Notes under the pieces: generated by a model | Databases searched by the model: none | Told to the model about the DNA's origin: nothing | Seen by the model: only the letters and a program-made list of their open reading frames with translations | Translations under genes and position numbers: made by a program | Shown: one piece after another, positions 8,489 to 18,428 of the stretch | Layout of the letters: every line of letters starts with the position of its first letter | How positions within the stretch are numbered: the first letter of the stretch is position 1 | NCBI GenBank assembly: GCA_963781785.1 | Contig: CAWAHD010000005.1 | Location: 372,001-436,000 of the forward strand | Direction: 5' to 3' | DNA: 64,000 bases | DNA from: CAWAHD01 sp963781785 | Lineage (GTDB): Bacteria; Planctomycetota; Planctomycetia; Isosphaerales; Isosphaeraceae

Positions 8489-10081
8489 CTAGCGATTCCG
8501 GCGTGGCGGCAAGTTGCCCATCACACTCACGGAACCGGAGCCAAGAAGCTGATCGACGGCGTCAGCGGATGGCCCAGTAACGCGCGCGACCTGAGTCACC
8601 AGCTTGCTACGCCGAGCCGCCGCGTGCCCCGTGGCCGTCTCATGCTTGCGAATCACCGGCGACCGGTGCGGGTCTGCTTTCCCCCGCGCGTCAATTCTCG
8701 CAAGCATTCTCGCCTCGGCTGCAAATCTCTTCGGGTTCACGCGAAGCAGCTCGGGAGACGGGCCGGCCAGGATGTTGCCTGTGATCGTCGCGACGTAGTT
8801 CGTTCCGGAGCCTCCGTTATCGGCGCCGTCAAGGGAAACGCCGGTGGAGCTTGTCAAGCCGCTGGGAGGAGTGCCGATCACGGTGAGCATGTACGCCTCT
8901 TGCAGACTGAGGAGCTGCGATGGGGAAAGCGTCACAGTGTCCATTGAGGCGTCGTACACGGCGGCGCTGATCGGGATCGCCACGCCTTGCGAATTGGTGA
9001 GTTGGTAGTTGTTCACGTTCTGAGCCGGTGTCGGGTTCAGCGCCGCGCTGAACGTCAGGACCAGCGTCGTCGGCTCCATGTGGAACCCGTAGCGTACCAG
9101 GGATACCACCGTCGGCCCTGCCGTCGTATATGTGAAGCGATCCGCGGACGACGTGGCCGACGTGCCGAATGGCGTCGTCACCGTAACGTCGACCGTGCCG
9201 GTGCCAGCGGGGCTGTCGGCGGTGATCGAGGTCGCGCTCACCACGGTGACATTCGTCGCCGGCGTCGTCCCGAAGTCGACCGCGGTCGTGCCTGTGAGAC
9301 TGGTCCCCGTGATCGTGACCAGCGTTCCGCCGGTGGTCGGGCCGCCGGTCGGGCTCAGGCTGGTGACAGTCGGCGCAGCAGCGACCGCGTAGGTGAACTG
9401 ATCGGCGGTTGACGTGGCCGACGTGCCCACTGGCGTCGTCACGGTCACATCGACCGTGCCGATTGAGCCGGCGGGGCTATCCGCGGTAATCGTGGTGTCG
9501 TTGACGACGGTGACATTCGTCGCTGGCGTCGTTGCGAAGTCGACCGCCGTCGCCCCGGTGAAACTCGTGTCGGTGATCGTGACGAAGGTGCCACCCGCGG
9601 TCGGGCCGGTATTGGGGCTCACACACGTGACCACCGGTGCAGCCGCCGCAGTATATGTGAATTGATCTGCCGGCGATGTGGCGGAGGTGCCGCCGGGGCT
9701 CGTCACCGTGACGTCGACGGTGCCGCTTCCCGCCGGGCTGTCGGCCGTGATGGAGGTGGTGCTGACGACGGTGAGATTTGTTGCCGCCGTCGTTCCGAAG
9801 TCGACCGCGGTCGCACCGGTGAAGTTCGTGCCGGTGATTGTCACCGGCGTGCCGCCGGCCTCCAGCCCGCTGGTCGGGCTCAGGGCCGTCACGGTCGGCG
9901 GAGACAGGACGATTCTGGGCGCCATCCATTCCATTCGCGGCCGGCGCGCACGAGACTGCCTCGAACTGCCGCTGGCTCGCAGGCAAGCGGGTGCAGAATC
10001 ACGGTAAGTGCCTCCAAAACAGTGGAAAGTTGACAGAAGGAGAGATTCGACGTCGTCAACGCCTCGGGTCGTCCAGCGCAC
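8489..10081 (-). CDS. TIG/IPT-repeat surface protein with Ig-like C-terminal domain
   Basis: Residues about 58-320 are three tandem IPT/TIG beta-sandwich domains of about 85 residues. Each follows the pattern TALSPTSGxxxGGTxVTITGT, FTGATAVDFGTTxAT and SPAGxGTVDVTVTxPxGTSA. Residues about 324-420 form an SbsA-type Ig-like domain (TTLVLTFSAALNPTPAQNVNNY to LTVIGTPPSGLTSSTGVSLDG). The last 100 residues are basic and unassigned. The first 50 residues do not look like a signal peptide, and the LE-x-R-x-LL motif of its neighbours is absent. The true N-terminus may have been lost, so the start is uncertain. Probable role: extracellular structure or adhesion. Confidence 0.7.
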   Translation of the reverse strand: MRWTTRGVDDVESLLLSTFHCFGGTYRDSAPACLRASGSSRQSRARRPRMEWMAPRIVLSPPTVTALSPTSGLEAGGTPVTITGTNFTGATAVDFGTTAATNLTVVSTTSITADSPAGSGTVDVTVTSPGGTSATSPADQFTYTAAAAPVVTCVSPNTGPTAGGTFVTITDTSFTGATAVDFATTPATNVTVVNDTTITADSPAGSIGTVDVTVTTPVGTSATSTADQFTYAVAAAPTVTSLSPTGGPTTGGTLVTITGTSLTGTTAVDFGTTPATNVTVVSATSITADSPAGTGTVDVTVTTPFGTSATSSADRFTYTTAGPTVVSLVRYGFHMEPTTLVLTFSAALNPTPAQNVNNYQLTNSQGVAIPISAAVYDASMDTVTLSPSQLLSLQEAYMLTVIGTPPSGLTSSTGVSLDGADNGGSGTNYVATITGNILAGPSPELLRVNPKRFAAEARMLARIDARGKADPHRSPVIRKHETATGHAAARRSKLVTQVARVTGPSADAVDQLLGSGSVSVMGNLPPRRNR

Positions 10082-10761
10082 ATGTTCCGGGTCGATGCCG
10101 CGCTGCGATCACAGGAACAAAACCGATCCGTTGAAACGCAGATGGAACAAGCTTGTAGAAGCGGGTGTGCGCGCATGAACAGTCGCGCTCGCGCCGGAGT
10201 GTGAACCGCGGGCGTGGCGACGTCCGAGATCGAAGGTAGACCCTGGACTGGGATTGACGATTAGGAAAGCTGTACGCCGGCAATCCACTTGCCACAAGAC
10301 CAGCGCTTCACCGGATCAGTCGAGTTCTGCGCCACGTGTGTCGCCACTTCCTCGTGCGCACCCACACGTTAAATCCGGGTCGATGAATCGCAGCCGCGCC
10401 TCGCAGCGCGCACAACTGACCGCGGACCGGGTTTTTCCCGCACGCGGGTATTCACCATGATGGGCATCCGCATGCACAACGGCCGCGATTTCCTTGGTCG
10501 GAGGAATTCTGAGTCGGCTGGGCGCGAGCGCGGAACGCTGGCAGGCCCGGCTGGAGAAGCTCGACGGCGGTCGGCTGCTGGTTCGATTCTTCGCGGCCAG
10601 GTCGGCGGCTTTTGACTGCACCGGCGTGTTCCGCTTGCCTGACGCTGATCGCGCTGGGGCGTCCGTGCTGCCGGGCGACGCGATGCGTGTCGTTGCAATT
10701 CTGGGGCGTCCGTGCTACCGGGCGACGCGATGCGTGTCCTTGCAATTCTCGCAATTCACGT
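10082..10761. other. non-coding region between TIG protein and DinB genes
   Basis: No open frame here looks like a gene. The only clear structure is the 47-bp tandem repeat at 10654-10747. Confidence 0.5.
10654..10747. repeat. 47-bp tandem repeat, two copies
   Basis: Positions 10654-10700 and 10701-10747 are head-to-tail copies of a 47-base unit with two substitutions (G/A and G/C). The unit contains the GC-rich core CGGGCGACGCGATGCGTGTC. Its period is not a multiple of three and no convincing gene crosses it, so it is unlikely to be protein-coding. Confidence 0.8.
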
Positions 10762-11274
10762 TTACCGCCAGCCCGTGCCGATCCAAGGCAGGGCATCGCC
10801 GGCGTTCAGAGAAGGATCGACTCGCCTCAAGTAAGCGCTGAGTTGTCCCGTGTGATGCTGCACGTGCCGAAGGTTATAAATGTGCAACTCGCCGCGCGTA
10901 TTCGGCCGGTAGGAAAAACCGCTCGGGCCCTGCAGGGACTCGGCCGTCTCGGCGGCCAGGGTTTCGAGCATCTTCTGGCGGCAGATCGAGACGTAGGCGA
11001 TGGTTTCGTCCTTGCTGAGGCCGGGGTTGTTGGCCGCGTCGTCGCGCTCGTCGCCGCCGCGGCGGTGAAAATCGCGCAGCACGAACGTATCCTCGTCACC
11101 GGGCGAGAGATAAACATCGACCCAGAAGAGGGTGTGGTACGCGACCCAACGGAACGTGCCGTTGGCGATCTTGCCTTCCCAATGCTCCGGGGGACAGGCG
11201 CGAATGCAATGATCCATCATGCACAGCGCCGCCTCGAACTGGCCGGTGAGAATCGCCTTTATGGATTCTATCAT
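10762..11274 (-). CDS. DinB family protein
   Basis: The 170-residue protein is a DinB-like four-helix bundle. The three metal-binding histidines are visible: one in RWVAYHTLFWVD and two in the HxxxH-type RHVQHHTGQLSAYLR near the C-terminus. The start at 11274 (MIESIKAILTGQF) is preceded by GGGTG. Members are metal-dependent thiol transferases or uncharacterised damage-inducible proteins; substrate is unknown. It stands alone between surface-protein genes. Confidence 0.8.
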   Translation of the reverse strand: MIESIKAILTGQFEAALCMMDHCIRACPPEHWEGKIANGTFRWVAYHTLFWVDVYLSPGDEDTFVLRDFHRRGGDERDDAANNPGLSKDETIAYVSICRQKMLETLAAETAESLQGPSGFSYRPNTRGELHIYNLRHVQHHTGQLSAYLRRVDPSLNAGDALPWIGTGWR

Positions 11275-11474
11275 GTCGATCACCCAAAATGTGCTGCGTT
11301 GTCGAATCGGCCGCCGAACGCAATAATCACCGGCGAAAAACAAAGTGCCAAGAAGATGACGCAATTTGTGACTGCGACTGATTCAAGCTATCCAATCAGT
11401 TGGGTTGTCGTCAACGAACCACCGGAGCAGCACGATTGATGTCCGCTCGCCTGTCTTCCGCGCTTTCGTCGTCC

Positions 11475-11880
11475 TCAAGAGAGGACGGGGCCAAGCCACT
11501 CGGGGATTCGTTCCTGAAGATGGTGCAATTGCCGGTGTTCGAATACGGCCACATCGTTGTTGCCGGGAGTCTGGTTCACGTGAGCGCACAGCAGCCTACC
11601 CGACGCGTCGGTCAGGCCGTTGGGTGCGGTGCCCGGGACGGTCAGCCGGCGCACGTCGTGGAAATCCAATCGCTCCGCGGGGTAGTGCGTTACCGCGTCC
11701 CATCGTGAGCCGTACACCGTGCTGGCCACCGGGATCACTTGTCCCAGGCGCGAGCCGGCCTGAGTGAATTCGCGAACCAATTCGATCTGCTAGTGTGAGA
11801 CGTTCTCTGCGGGATTGGGATCGAGCGGTGAGCTCTAGTCGATGAGCAGCTTCGTTGGCTCGGCGAAGCGCTACAGGACG
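11475..11880 (-). pseudogene. degenerate Ig-like C-terminal tail of the Vgb-like protein
   Basis: After a frameshift near 11880 the minus strand still spells the remains of an SbsA-type Ig-like domain: PTKLLID, stop, SSPLDPNPAENVSH, stop, QIELVREFTQAG, then IPVASTVYGSRWDAVTHYPAE and LTVPGTAPNGLTDASGRLL. Comparison with the intact domain in the 8489-10081 protein (ALNPTPAQNVNNYQL, IPISAAVYD, LTVIGTPPSGLTSS) shows the in-frame stops are W and Y codons that became TAG. The paralogue near 38.4 kb retains the start of the same tail with the W intact. Confidence 0.6.
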
Positions 11881-12948
11881 CGAGGACTGGACGATCGGAG
11901 GGGGGTCGGGAATCGCGACCTGCCCGATTTTGCCGGCCCCGTACTCGGTGAACCATAGGTTGCCGTCCGGACCGGCAGTGATGCCCAACGAATAGCTGCT
12001 GGGCGTCGGGATGGGGAACTCCGTGACGACATGCGATGTTGGGTTGAACATGCCGATCTTGTTGCTGTACGACTCAGTGAACCAGAGGTTGCCGTCGGGA
12101 CCAGCCGTGATTCCGACGGGTGCGCTGACGGGCGTGGGGATGGGGAACTCGGCGATGGCGTGCGTCGCCGCGCTGATCATACCGATCTTGTTGGCACCAG
12201 TCTCGGTGAACCAGAGGTTGCCGTCGGGTCCAGTCGTGATCCCATCAGGACCGGCGCCGGGCGTGGGTGTGGCGAACTCGGCGATGGCGTGTGTCGCCGA
12301 GCCGATCATCCCGATCTTGCCGGCCCCGTACTCGGTGAACCAGAGGTTGCCGTCGGGCCCGCTCGTGATCCCTACAGGATAGCTGTTGGACGTGGGGATC
12401 GTGAACTGGGCGATGGCGTGCGTCGTCGGATTGATCATCCCGATCTGGTTGGCGCCGGACTCGGTGAACCAGAGGTTGCCATCGGGCCCCGTCGTGATGC
12501 CATTGGGACCGGCGCCGGGCGTGGAGACGGGGAACTGGGCGAAGGTGTGCGTTGTTGGATTGATCTCCCCGATCTGGTTGGCGTTTGACTCGGTGAACCA
12601 GAGGTTTCCGTCGGGCCCGGCCGTGATCCCGGAAGGATAGCTGTTGGGGGTGGGGATGCGGAACTCTGTGATCACGTGAGTCGTCGGATTGATCATCGCG
12701 ATCTGGTCGGCAGCGCCCTCAGTGAACCAGAGGTTGCCGTCGGGCCCAGCCGTGATCCCATTGGGAGCGCTCTTGGGCGTGGGGATGGGGAACTCATTGA
12801 TGGTCACAGCCAGCAGGCAGCGCAGCTCCAAGCCCTCGACCCGTGGGCTCATGCACGCACGCCGGGATCGTGCTCCGCCTCCTCGCTCGATCCACCGACT
12901 TGCCCTGCGATCGCGCGAATTCGCGCTCCTCTTCCGTGGGAGCGGCAT
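11596..12948 (-). CDS. Vgb-like (streptogramin lyase-type) beta-propeller surface protein
   Basis: The protein starts at ATG 12948 (AGAGGAAG upstream) and carries an export-associated LE-x-R-x-LL motif (VEGLELRCLLA) near residue 45. Seven repeats of about 43 residues follow, each containing GITAGPDGNLWFTE, a (G/N)KIGMI segment and a THAIxEFxIPTP segment. This is the virginiamycin B lyase/NHL-type beta-propeller pattern. Nothing shows lyase activity, and in planctomycetes such proteins are extracellular with unknown ligands. After about 11880 the reading frame departs from the true C-terminal domain, so the last 90 or so residues are not native. A truncated paralogue lies at 38370-39011. Confidence 0.78.
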   Translation of the reverse strand: MPLPRKRSANSRDRRASRWIERGGGARSRRACMSPRVEGLELRCLLAVTINEFPIPTPKSAPNGITAGPDGNLWFTEGAADQIAMINPTTHVITEFRIPTPNSYPSGITAGPDGNLWFTESNANQIGEINPTTHTFAQFPVSTPGAGPNGITTGPDGNLWFTESGANQIGMINPTTHAIAQFTIPTSNSYPVGITSGPDGNLWFTEYGAGKIGMIGSATHAIAEFATPTPGAGPDGITTGPDGNLWFTETGANKIGMISAATHAIAEFPIPTPVSAPVGITAGPDGNLWFTESYSNKIGMFNPTSHVVTEFPIPTPSSYSLGITAGPDGNLWFTEYGAGKIGQVAIPDPPPIVQSSRPVALRRANEAAHRLELTARSQSRRERLTLADRIGSRIHSGRLAPGTSDPGGQHGVRLTMGRGNALPRGAIGFPRRAPADRPGHRTQRPDRRVG

Positions 12949-13060
12949 CAACTTCCTCTCCTCTTGCCCATTCTAACAAACTTGCCGTAGACACACTCAA
13001 AAACCGCGGCCGGTACGCTATACTTCGGCTTTTCGGCAGTATTTGTCGATACGTGACTCC
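12949..13060 (-). promoter_or_regulatory. upstream region shared by the two Vgb-like genes
   Basis: About 100 bases upstream of this gene recur upstream of the paralogue (39012-39118) with moderate divergence. Both contain a TATA(G/A)C box followed by GTACC on the minus strand, preceded by CTGCCGAAAAG. Conservation of these blocks suggests a common promoter or leader carried along by duplication. No -35 is clear. Confidence 0.4.
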
Positions 13061-13134
13061 ACTGGCCACTCTGTCTTGGAGTCGGCCGCAGGCGAGGACG
13101 TCCGTACTCGGCGCCGACGAGAGAACACGAAAAC

Positions 13135-13936
13135 TCAATTGCGACGGAGCGTCTCCGCCTTCCACAGATAGATGTCGAACTCGCCGAGCTCTGTATCAAC
13201 CACGATCTGCTCGTCTGGTTTGACGTCGGCCATCCGGTGCGCAGACCGAAATGACGCGCGTGCCCGGCGGCAGCTTCCGGAGCTGCGGCAACAATTTGGC
13301 GTTCAAGCGCGGCAGCAGGTAGAGCGTGACGACGGTCGGCCCTTTGCTCAGGTCGAGCGTGAAGATGTCGCGCCGTTTAATCGTGACCAGCCGCTCCACG
13401 CCGTGCTTGCGCACGTTGGCGAGGGAGTCCTTGACGCGTTCGGGATCGATGTCGAAACCGCACGCCTTGCAGGCGTACTCCTCGGCCGCGGTCACGGGGA
13501 TGCGTCCGTCGCCGCAGCCGAGGTCCCAGACCACGTCCTTGCTGGTCACCCTGGCCAGCCGCAGTAGTGCATCGACCACGTTCTGCGGCGTTGGCTCATA
13601 TTCGACGTCGGTTATGGGCCGTTGGCCCGGCTCGCGCAGGTCGATCGATTCGAAGTCGCCCGGCTGAACATCGATCCGCTGTGTGACAGTCCGCGGCCCG
13701 TTTGGGCCGGGAATGATCGCCTTGATGGTATAGGTGTACTTGCCCGGAGGCAAGGGCGGCGACACGAAGCGGCGCATCGGCCCCTTGGACCTCGTCGCCT
13801 GACCCTCGATAAACAGCGTGGCGCCCTCCGGCAGATAGACCTCGACCGTGACGGTCTTCCGGTACTTCTGCGCGAACGTTCCGCCCGGGATCAGGCACGC
13901 AAACAGGCCCGACGCCAGAATCAACTTGCGCCACAT
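13135..13936 (-). pseudogene. exported TIGR03000-domain SAM methyltransferase, frameshifted at its 3' end
   Basis: ATG 13936 follows an ideal AAGGAGGT site. The protein has a signal peptide (MWRKLILASGLFACLIPG, then GTFAQ) and a TIGR03000-type beta domain (VTVEVYLPEGATLFIEGQA, SPPLPPGKYTYTIKA). It then has a class I methyltransferase domain with the SAM-binding loop VWDLGCGDGRIPVTAA, FDIDPERV and VVTLYLLPRLNAKLLPQL. After RVIS the frame fails near 13240. A neighbouring frame supplies the expected end, MADVKPDEQIVV to DIYLWKAETLRRN, with its stop at 13135. Signal-peptide-bearing methyltransferases of this type recur in planctomycetes; their substrate is unknown. Confidence 0.7.
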
Positions 13937-14017
13937 GGAGAACACCTCCTTCTATTGGGAGTGTACCAAATCTGGCCTCGGCAAGTGTCTTCAGGACGAG
14001 GGTGCTTGGTCTCCCAA

Positions 14018-14347
14018 TCATCGCTTCTTGAGCGTGATTCCGAGCCCGGCGCCGTCCATGAGCACGTACGACGTGTCGAGGTCGACGCTGGTCGTGATCG
14101 CCTCGACGTAGCGCGGATTCGGGGCGGGCCGCCGCATGTTGTGGGCGAGGATCAGGCCACGCGGGCGGACGTACGGGAGCAGCTCCTTCAGGTCTTTACC
14201 GGACTCGGCCGGACCGAAGCCGCCCCGGCCGCGACCTTGCCTGGCCTGCTCCGTGCGCCGCTCGGCACCGGGTTGCTGCACCAAGCCGTAATGGGCCAGG
14301 ACGGTGGCCCCGATCAGTGTGGCGATCACAATAGCCGCGCGGTTCAT
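14018..14347 (-). pseudogene. exported methyltransferase with internal deletion
   Basis: From ATG 14347 the protein has a membrane/signal segment (MNRAAIVIATLIGATVLAHY), a Gly/Arg-rich stretch, and then KDLKELLPYVRPRGLILAHN to YVEAITTSVDLDT to GAGLGITLKKR. That last part is the C-terminal third of an O-methyltransferase-type SAM domain. The SAM-binding half (DxGxGxG) is missing and is not found nearby. I read this as an internal in-frame deletion leaving a non-catalytic remnant of about 109 residues. It lies directly upstream of another exported methyltransferase gene on the same strand. Confidence 0.55.
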
Positions 14348-14675
14348 GATACGTCCTCCCGTCTGAGATAATCGAAATCTTGTTTCCAGGAGAATTCGGT
14401 TCCGCACCCAACAGAGGAATGGCCCGTCGTTCCTCAGACCTTAGCGGCCGGGCCCCCTCCCCCGGGCGGCGAAAAACCTAAATTTCCCTTCATCGTGGCG
14501 CCTTGGCGGTTCCGGCCGCAGGCTCGTGCCGGTCCAGGCCGGCCCGCTAACCCCTTTCATGAAATCCGCTTCATCTTGCCGACTCGCCTGCCACCGATCG
14601 GTCGGCTGTGCTGTAATTGGAGACGTCGGTGTTGTGTCCATGCTGCCGGCGATCGGCAAAGCTCGTGGGGGAATC

Positions 14676-15377
14676 ATGGGAACGCGGATCTTGCTCGTCG
14701 AAGACGACGCGAGCCTCGCGCGATCGATCGTCGACGGTCTGTCGGACGAGGGCTTCACCGTCGCGCATGCGGCCGACGGCGACGCGGCCCGGGAGGCGCT
14801 TTTGGGCGACAGATGGGATCTCGTCATCCTCGACTGGTGGCTCCCCGGCTCGGACGGACTGGCGGTTCTGAAGGGCCATCGCCGGGAGGGTGGGACCACT
14901 CCCGTGCTCTTCCTCACGGCGCGCGACGCAGTCAGCGACCGGGTGCGCGGCCTCGACGCCGGCGCTGACGACTATCTGTGCAAGCCATTTGCGTTCGAGG
15001 AGTTGCTGGCCCGTGTTCGCGCCTTGATACGTCGCGGTCGCCCGCTGGAGTCAACGACGCTCTCCTATCGCGACGTGCTCGTGGACCTGGTCGCGCAGAA
15101 GGCCGAGCGGGCGGGCCATCCCCTGGACCTGACGGCCAAGGAGCTGGCCGTGCTTGTGTTCTTCCTTCGCCATCCGGGTGAGGTCCTGTCGCGGGCGCGG
15201 ATCTACGGGCACGTCTGGGGCGAGACCTACGATTTCGTCTCCAACACGTTGGATGTCCATATCAACTCACTGCGCCGCGTCCTGGAGGCGCGGGGGCCCA
15301 GGCTGATCCAGACCGTACGGGGTCAAGGATATCTGCTCGGCGGTGTGCCCGCTCGGGCTGCTGAGGAGGGGCCATGA
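14676..15377 (+). CDS. OmpR-family response regulator
   Basis: The 233-residue protein begins MGTRILLVEDDASLARSIVD with the acidic pocket (EDD), the phosphoacceptor Asp in LVILDWWLPGSDG, the conserved Thr in VLFLTARD and the Lys in DDYLCKPFA. A C-terminal winged-helix domain follows (LTAKELAVLVFFLRHPGEVL, SNTLDVHINSLRRVLE, IQTVRGQGYLL). ATG 14676 is chosen because GGGGGAAT lies just upstream and the receiver fold begins there. Its stop overlaps the kinase start by ATGA, indicating a two-gene operon. Targets are unknown. Confidence 0.92.
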   Translation: MGTRILLVEDDASLARSIVDGLSDEGFTVAHAADGDAAREALLGDRWDLVILDWWLPGSDGLAVLKGHRREGGTTPVLFLTARDAVSDRVRGLDAGADDYLCKPFAFEELLARVRALIRRGRPLESTTLSYRDVLVDLVAQKAERAGHPLDLTAKELAVLVFFLRHPGEVLSRARIYGHVWGETYDFVSNTLDVHINSLRRVLEARGPRLIQTVRGQGYLLGGVPARAAEEGP

Positions 15378-16849
15378 GCCTGGCCACGCGCGTCTCGATC
15401 GCCTTCCTCGTGGCGCTGGCGCTGGCCCTCGGCGGGTTCTCCGCGACACTTTATTACGTCGCCGGGCTTCGGCTGCGGTTGGCTCTGGACCAGGAGCTGG
15501 AGGCGACGCTCGACCATTTCCCGGAAGGTTCCGGGGGCCAGGTCGGCCGCGTCACCTGGGCCATCTACGACGAGACAGGGCGCAGGGTCGAGGGCACGCC
15601 GCGCGCCCTTGGGCCGATGGTCCTCGACGGCCGCGACCTCGGTCCCCTCGCGGTGGACGTCGCGACGACGATCAGGGGGCCCGACGGCCTGCGCTCGCGG
15701 GTGCTGGCGCGGAGGATCGGCGGCGGACGGCCCCTGCGCGGGCCGCCCGAGGCCGGGGGTGGGGGCCATCGCCCTGGGCGGCCCGAGCGGGAGAAGCGCA
15801 AAGGCGGCCCGCCGGGCCGCGATCGTCCGTCGCGCGTGCTGGCGGCGTGGGCCCCGCTCGAGCCGGTCGAGGCCGAGATCCGGTCGCTGGCGGCTATCTT
15901 GCCGCTGATCGCGCTGGGCCTTTGGGCACTGGCCGCTGCGGTCGGGCGTCATTTCGCCCGGCGCGCCCTCTCGCCCTTGACCCTGATGGCCGAGTCGGCC
16001 CGCACCATGCCCTTCGACGATTGCCGGCTGCGCAGTCCGGGGACGCGCGACGAGCTGGAGGACTTTGCCCTCAGTTTCAACGGGCTCCTCGACCGTCTGC
16101 ATGTGGCGCTCGAGCGGCAGAAGCAGTTCACCGGACAGGCGTCACACCAGTTCCGCACGCCGCTTGCCGCCCTGATCGCCGCGATCGACGTCGCCCGCCG
16201 CCGGCCACGCACCGCCCAGGAGCTTGAGCGCGTTCTGGACGGGCTACACGACGATGCAGTCCGGCTGTGGCGGGTCGTCGAGGCGCTGTTGTTCCTCGCT
16301 CGCGCCGAAGCCGAGGCCGGGCTGCCCGACCTGGAATGCCTCGACCTGTCCGCGTGGGCCGTGGGCCACCTCCAGGCCTGGTCCAGCCACGAGCGGGCGG
16401 CCGACCTGCACTTCGATGGGGACAACGCGGGTCCGCTCTGGACCCGGGCGCACCGGCCGCTCTTGGGTCAATTGCTGGACAACGTGCTGGAAAACGCCTG
16501 CAAGTACAGCGAGCCGGGCACGCCGATCACCGTCCGGGTCTGGAGCGAGCCGGGTGCCGTCGCGCTGGCGGTGGAGGACTGCGGCGACGGTATCCCGGCC
16601 GATGACCTCCCGCGCGTCTTCGAGCCATTCTATCGCGCCGAGTCGGCCCGCCGGCTGGGCCGCGCGGGCGTCGGGCTGGGCCTGGCCGTCGCCCGGCGCA
16701 TCGCCGCGACGCACGGCGGCACGATCACGGTGGAAAGCGAGCCCGGCCGGGGCAGCCGCTTCGTCGTTCGCCTGCCCCAGGCGCAGGCGCCTGACGTTGG
16801 CCCGGTGGTCATCGATCACGCCGAGGTAGTTTCCCGCGCTCCGGCTTGA
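15374..16849 (+). CDS. two-component sensor histidine kinase
   Basis: The 491-residue membrane kinase partners the preceding regulator. A first transmembrane helix (residues 5-28), a Gly/Pro/Arg-rich extracytoplasmic region (about 30-165), a second helix (about 175-195) and a HAMP-like linker precede the H-box ASHQFRTPLAALIAAID with the phosphoacceptor His. The ATPase domain has N-box LDNVLENACKYS, G1 EDCGDGIPADD, F-box VFEPFYRAES and G2 GVGLGLAVARR. All catalytic boxes are present. The extracytoplasmic segment has an unusually basic, Gly-rich insert (around residues 118-152), perhaps low-complexity. Confidence 0.92.
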   Translation: MSLATRVSIAFLVALALALGGFSATLYYVAGLRLRLALDQELEATLDHFPEGSGGQVGRVTWAIYDETGRRVEGTPRALGPMVLDGRDLGPLAVDVATTIRGPDGLRSRVLARRIGGGRPLRGPPEAGGGGHRPGRPEREKRKGGPPGRDRPSRVLAAWAPLEPVEAEIRSLAAILPLIALGLWALAAAVGRHFARRALSPLTLMAESARTMPFDDCRLRSPGTRDELEDFALSFNGLLDRLHVALERQKQFTGQASHQFRTPLAALIAAIDVARRRPRTAQELERVLDGLHDDAVRLWRVVEALLFLARAEAEAGLPDLECLDLSAWAVGHLQAWSSHERAADLHFDGDNAGPLWTRAHRPLLGQLLDNVLENACKYSEPGTPITVRVWSEPGAVALAVEDCGDGIPADDLPRVFEPFYRAESARRLGRAGVGLGLAVARRIAATHGGTITVESEPGRGSRFVVRLPQAQAPDVGPVVIDHAEVVSRAPA

Positions 16850-16867
16850 ATCGGCGGACTTCCGCGC

Positions 16868-18331
<1,464 letters not shown>

Positions 18332-18428
18332 GGGAGAAGCCCCTGGAAGGGTGAGAAGAACGCCATTAAGCATGCACTTTACACGACCCGCGAGTGGAAT
18401 GCTCGGCCTTGGTGGGCGTCCAAGGGCA

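Noticed and set aside
11596..12948. True virginiamycin B lyase
   Set aside because: Only the propeller repeat pattern matches. The export motif and an Ig-like tail relic point to an extracellular repeat protein, and I see no basis for antibiotic-resistance activity.
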